Under the pieces are notes generated by a model that was not told the origin of the DNA, did not search any database, and saw only the letters and a program-made list of their open reading frames with translations. A stretch of DNA of 64,000 nucleotides from assembly GCF_000003815.2 (NCBI RefSeq), contig NC_049985.1:10390206-10454205 (forward strand), read 5' to 3'. Source of the DNA: Branchiostoma floridae (Eukaryota; Chordata; Leptocardii; Amphioxiformes; Branchiostomatidae). This document shows, piece after piece, positions 58,838 through 64,000 of the stretch. Every line of letters begins with the position of its first letter. The first letter of the stretch is position 1. The position numbers and the translations under genes are program-made.

Positions 58838-60068
58838 CATGATAGGATTTTATTCAGGGCTTTGCCATGCTCTGTAAGAGTTGTCCCCATCTGTGATAAT
58901 CATGCCCACTCCCCTGGGCTCCAGAATTAGCCATGCATTCTTGCCTTTATGTGATGTAACTGAAGTGGAGACAGTATTTTGTCAGGATAGCCACTTGTCA
59001 CAATTTTACAGAGGCCAATGACTTCCAGACCTTTACAGGTCTCCATAGTGTGCAGCATATTATGGGATGTTGTATGAGATGCTGATATCATAGCCATCAT
59101 CCATTTAGATATTGGAGGTTGGTATAGTACATTCATATTAACTTTAGGTGCTATTGTATAGTATAATGGATTTTTAACGTCCCACCCAAAATGTATCAAG
59201 TATATATACTTCCTTGAAAATTTCAGCATTGAAACTTTCTATGTCCATTGAATTGCATAGCCTGTATTTGACCTTACATCCATGTTGGCATAACATAAGT
59301 TTCTTGGCTGCTTCTTGAAGGCCTGGTGCATTTCTTCCCTCAGAAACACTTTCTTGAAGGCATTTGCGTCCCCAGTCTAGACAGGAAATACCAGCCCTGA
59401 AAGTTGCCATGGGGTTTATCAGATTGGAGGTGGAAATTTGGATTTGTTGCATCCCACCCTGACAGAGTCAGACTCCTATTACAACAGTTCAGCGTGTCCA
59501 GTGTCACCCTCCCAGCTAGGGCGGCAATTACTGTATATCAGGGAACACAAATGAAGGAGGGTTGCCAAGGCTGTTTGATGTAGTGTGGAGAGTCATGTGT
59601 TCTAACACTTCTCATAACACCAGGCTTTGCTTGCCTCCTGACCCAGTGGGCAGAGTAAGTAAAGCCATGTGATAATCTTTATTACCTTGATACAGCTCAG
59701 GATTGTGTATTCAAAAGAGTCAAAGGTCTCCTTAATTCGGTTTATGGTCATCCAGGAGACCACGAACTTACGGCTGACCATTGAAAAGGAGAGGGGTAGA
59801 TAAAAAGGAGGAGGTATCAACTACTTGAATAGAAAGTTACCAATTTTTATTAGATTGGATGGTACTGATTGTCTTGTGTCGAACTGATTAGAACAATGTT
59901 TCATCCCGACTCGTACCTGTGTGCACTGACTAGTATAACTGCCCAGCACAACACAAGGCACAGTGTAGTTTTATAACTCTTCACCTCAAGTTCCAAGTAA
60001 AAGGAAGAAGCCCCTACTATCAATATCTGTACCAATACTGTCAGGTAACCACAGCAAAGTGTCAGATG
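58838..60068. other. Unassigned DNA
   Basis: Minus-strand frames of 92-100 codons (58927-59229, 59174-59452) have no recognised domain or splice sites. Confidence 0.5.
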
Positions 60069-60253
60069 CACTCAAATCTGTACATTCATTTCAAGTGATC
60101 ACGTCTACACAAGAACCACCTGGCCAGTCCCCACTCTTTAGGAGGCGGTTTGAAATTTTGCCCATTGACACAATCCTGTCTATAGTGACCTGTCCACATA
60201 GACAAGAGTTTATTGGTCCCCAAAGTGGTCTTCTTGTGCAGTTTTGACTTTAT
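60069..60253. mobile_element. TACAGTCAAAC-family MITE, copy 5 (ends degraded)
   Basis: CACTCAAATCTGTACATT stands for the left end and GCAGTTTTGACTTTATG for the right. Between them are TTCAAGTGATCACGTCTACA, AAGAACCACCTGGCCAG, GGAGGCGGTTTG, GCCCATTGACACAATCC, GTGACCTGTCCACATAGAC and TTGGTCCCCAAAGTGGTCTT. The block order matches the copies at 2044 and 57070, with many substitutions. The 62-codon frame over it is incidental. Confidence 0.75.
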
Positions 60254-63200
60254 GTAGGGTTTATTGAGTGTTGAAGAATCCAGACGTTAATCTCATCATC
60301 AGGGTGATGGAGGTGAGGCTGTTGACCCAATGACCTGTCCTGTTATGAGCCTGTAGGATTTTCTCTGAAGATAAATGTTTGTAGCCCAGAGTCCATTGAC
60401 CCTTCAGAAGACAGTCTAGTGTGTCTCTTTTATGTGCTCAGAAGGAGCTGTCTTGTCCTGGACTTAAAGTGCTGCATGTTTCCAACTGGACAAGTAACTG
60501 GCTGATGATGTCAAAGATGAATTGACCACAGGAACTTTTTCCCAATCTCACATGTGTACAGGACCCACTAGAAAAAAGATGCTTCACCACACATTGATAG
60601 ATTATCAGATTCTAAAGTCTGAATTATAGCTAGATTCTATAGAAAAATGTAATTTGTAGCAACTAGACTAGTCGGGTATCACTTCATCCCAAAAATTGTC
60701 ATATATAGAAATGCAGGCAGTTGTTTCTCAACTTTAAAGATGGAAATGTGTCAACTTCCTTAGATAGATGAACTTCAATAGACTCTTTATAGTCTACTCC
60801 CCTGCCATTAGCTGTACCTTTAGCTAGCTATGGTGATATACATTGTTGACCAAAAAGTCAGTAGAGGTCCTATTCATGCTGTAGTCACTCACTACAGGAG
60901 GTTAAGAGGGTGCACCAGACTTGGACTTGCCTGAGAGCTATTCCATTTAAAAACTTGACATGGACTAACAATTTTTCTTGATCACCACTATTAGATGCAA
61001 GTCGGCATGACAGAATTGTAATCCAGGGAATTTTCAATTTGTTACTTCACTGAAGAAAAGAGGGGCTAGACAACTGTTCCCTTGTCAATTGAATAAACTC
61101 TAGGGTGGTCGGATAATGTATCAACTCATCCACCTTCAGCTGTCTACCTGTATCAGGGCCATGGATGGTTTCACCTGTTCCCCATTATGGGGAGGTGTAC
61201 TCTCTGTGGACACTGGTTTGTTGGGGCTAAGTGACACCATGTGAGAAATGCCCACCAAAAGAGTTACTGCAACCCCGCTGGGAACATCTCAGCAAATTAA
61301 AGGGGAAATATTCCTTTTGCTTCCTGTACACATTAGTTTTATTCAAGGTGGACCTGTACCTCAAAGAAAAGGTTCAAAACCAACCAACCAACCAATAAAC
61401 AAACAAGCAAAACGAGAAAGCCCAAGGGTAGATCTTTGGCTAGTAGGTGGGACTCACAATAGTAGGTGAAACTCAGGAAATTAGACATTGTTGTTAGGGT
61501 GTTGAGCATCCTTTCATTGGTTTAGTGGACTCTCCCCATTGTACAGAATGATACAATACTTGTTTGTACAGCTTCGGGTCATTTAAAAGTGTTGATCTAA
61601 TGGAAAATGGCAAGAAATCTGTCCTGAATTTTCATTAAAAGGGTTCGTAAATGTATCAGTGTCCCCTAGTAAATTCTGTAGTTGGGGTTTATGGGTGTCT
61701 GGAGGGCTGGGCTTGTCTGGGTCACAGACAGGACAGAAGAGTTCAATGTCACATGACCACAGGCCTGGGCCCTGCTGATGGGTTAGTGGACCTCCCTTCA
61801 TAGCAGAACAGCCCAGATCTCCTGAAGAGCCTTCTAGCTGCTAACTGCTTGAACTGCAGGTGCCTGAGATGTCGGGTCCATGGATGGTTCAAAGTTTGGT
61901 AGTCACAAGGCACTAGGACTGACATTTGCATTATGCCAGTACTGATTTTGTACGTGTACAAAGAGATTCCTTGTCAATGACAAGTTTAATTTGAAATCAC
62001 AATGTTACAATCCTGTACATTTTCTGCTATCTAGTTGATACTGATGCCAGCATGTCTGATTGCTTAAAATTCCAACCATTGATCTCAGACCAGGCTGGAA
62101 AACCTCTTCCATTTGGTAGTAAAATCTCATGTGCAGGTCCTAAGCCTTTGAACCTGGCATCTAATCCCAAAACAGTATACAGACACTCTAAAGGCTTCTT
62201 ACATGTGCAGGATATATTCTGGTTGGTGAAAAGCATTTGGTGAAAATATAAGACGTAATAAACGTGATACAGGAACGTGTCCATGTACATGTGTGGATTA
62301 CATGTTAGTGGCTGTAGTGATGTATGGACCTTTGAGACAAACTGCTTTAAGGTTTTTCTTGGTTGTCATCAGGACTTACTTTTATGGAGGAATCACGGAC
62401 ATAGGGGCTTTGGTGGTGGTGAAAGTGGGCAGGGGGCCTCTGTGCCCTTGTAACCCTAGAAGGTCAAACTCCCCCTGATATGTTCAGAGCTCTGTAACAA
62501 AAATTGCACTTAATGACATTCAGCATTAGTTGATGTTAGGTAAATTTATTTAGATTTCAGAAGCCAAGAGGAAGACCTATAATGGCTCAGAGGAATACCA
62601 AAAATGAGAGACTGCATTTGTGGTGAGCAGCTGGTGGCTGTTAGAGGACTTTTTAAGGCTTCTGGTAGAGGTCAAGTCTATGAAAGAGGATTAAGAAATG
62701 ACCTTGTCTAGTCAGCAGTTTAAGGTATAAAGAATTCCATATGAAAGGCATGCTATTTTGGGTCCCTTTACTGGTTTTACATTAGAAAAATCATCTTTGT
62801 GAGCAAAGGGAACCCAAGTCCTCTCCATTCTTGCCAGAATTCAGTAGGCCTAGGTACCACACTGGTGTCCTCAACACCTTCTGAACTGTACTGGTCTCTG
62901 TGCCTGGAGTTAGAATCTTCCAGGCTTCATGCTGACAGGTTACTACATCTGATTTAAGATTCAGGGCAGAATTCAGTTGGCTGAGAAATTACACCTGCAT
63001 AGTGCAGGTGGTCATGCACATAGGTGTTGATTCTGTGGCACAGCTGTTAATACAACATGAGTGACTAACAACAAAACTGCATGCTGTTCAGTACAAACTC
63101 TGTCACAGGCAATAAACATAGTATCTATGGCTGTGTTAACAACATTCACTCATGGTGGATTAAGGCTGGACGAAAAAGTTGGCCTACTGTCAAGAGTCCT

Positions 63201-64000
63201 CTGAGCACAATGGAAATGGTATTCGGCCTGTGTGTACCAAGTACTGTACTCTTTTACAGCCACTTTAGTTGGTACAGCTGTATGGTTTGCTTATTGTGAG
63301 GGTCAGTTTGACTAATGATATCTCCATGCAAAGTTCAGTAATAAACTACTGGTAGTAAACCGGAAAGAAAGAACAAGGAAATCTTATCAACCATACAAAC
63401 TGGAGTATTCCAGTTGCAAAAGCGTTCTCATGTCTCAAGTCCAGGTGTATGGCTTGCTATTGAAAGTTTCTCTCCATCTGTTTGATTCATGACATTTATG
63501 TTAAAGACATACATGTAACTAGTCTGTGTAACACAAACTCTGCTGTCCAGGGCTGTAACTGGCCCCTCCCCGGCGGACGTTGGGCGGGCTGCTATAAGCG
63601 AGATTTAATCAGGCTAACATGTAACTACCAGTTGTAAAGAATGAACAATTAGTTGTTGTTGTCAGTTTTGGAAATGTTTTAATGTCCAAAGGTGATGTAC
63701 CACACACCAGGCTTCTAGAATAACTAAATGTCAGAGAGTTACCTCCCAACCTATTGATATGGGATCACCCAGGATATGATATCCTTGCTTCTCAAAATAT
63801 TTTCATGGCTGTCTGCTTGTACAAGGATTATGCAGACAGAAAGTTAGACAATAGGGGCTCTGTCAAAAACTTATTGCAGGAAGGTTTCAATGTTTATGTT
63901 AGCTGATAAGAGTAGGTGATGAAACTTGTCTAGAAATATGATATCAGTTTTTGTGATTTCTGCATGTGTGTGGGGTATCATGGTGGTTTTGGTAGAAAGC
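60254..64000. other. Unassigned DNA
   Basis: No gene recognised. A (CAAC)/(AAAC) microsatellite lies at about 61378-61410. A small GC-rich patch at 63560-63600 (CCCCTCCCCGGCGGACGTTG then GGCGGGCTGCTATAAG) differs from its surroundings and may be a repeat fragment. Confidence 0.5.

Noticed and set aside
58606-58890. Minus-strand frame spanning the N gap
   Set aside because: Most of it is unknown bases, so it is not a real open frame.

Overview
This is animal nuclear DNA, most likely from a cephalochordate (amphioxus, Branchiostoma). That identification is an inference with moderate confidence. It rests on AT-rich, CpG-poor sequence with very sparse coding, many copies of the palindrome ACATGT/TACATGTA, many small inverted-repeat transposons of kinds I associate with lancelet genomes, and one exon of an animal extracellular-matrix family. 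There is no bacterial-style gene organisation. Long open frames reach about 130-143 codons on both strands, roughly what chance gives in 64 kb of DNA of this composition, so length alone was never accepted as evidence of a gene.

The only coding sequence I can name is a 90-nt internal exon at 14308-14397 (+). It has textbook splice sites and encodes part of a CSPG repeat of the FRAS1/FREM (possibly CSPG4/NG2) matrix-protein family. Most of the window is therefore probably intron of that gene or flanking sequence. A second, much weaker exon candidate with the same 1-1 phase lies at 36819-36893.

The richest content is mobile DNA. (i) Four CpG-rich, non-autonomous inverted-repeat elements (140-617, 5215-6013, 27897-28616, 53284-54030) differ in sequence but share a terminal GGCC/GACC signature. 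Three have TTA beside a terminus (two with matching TTA on both sides), as in PIF/Harbinger transposons, and all four repeat their own terminal word inside. (ii) Five copies of a short family with TACAGTCAAAC ends, probably Tc1/mariner-type, lie at 2044, 35511, 43978, 57070 and 60069. (iii) Two elements have perfect terminal inverted repeats, 32 bp at 26933-27106 and 33 bp at 41821-42344. (iv) Palindromic elements lie at 10965-11175, 33314-33388 and 49825-49903. (v) A probable dispersed-repeat fragment lies at 39640-39945.

Three separate two-copy tandem duplications have periods of about 142-164 bp (3431, 16230, 55439), and one has a 40-bp period (18829). A perfect G-quadruplex motif lies at 18291-18309. 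Unknown bases occupy 1-139 and 58659-58837. No tRNA, rRNA, CRISPR array or prokaryotic operon was seen.
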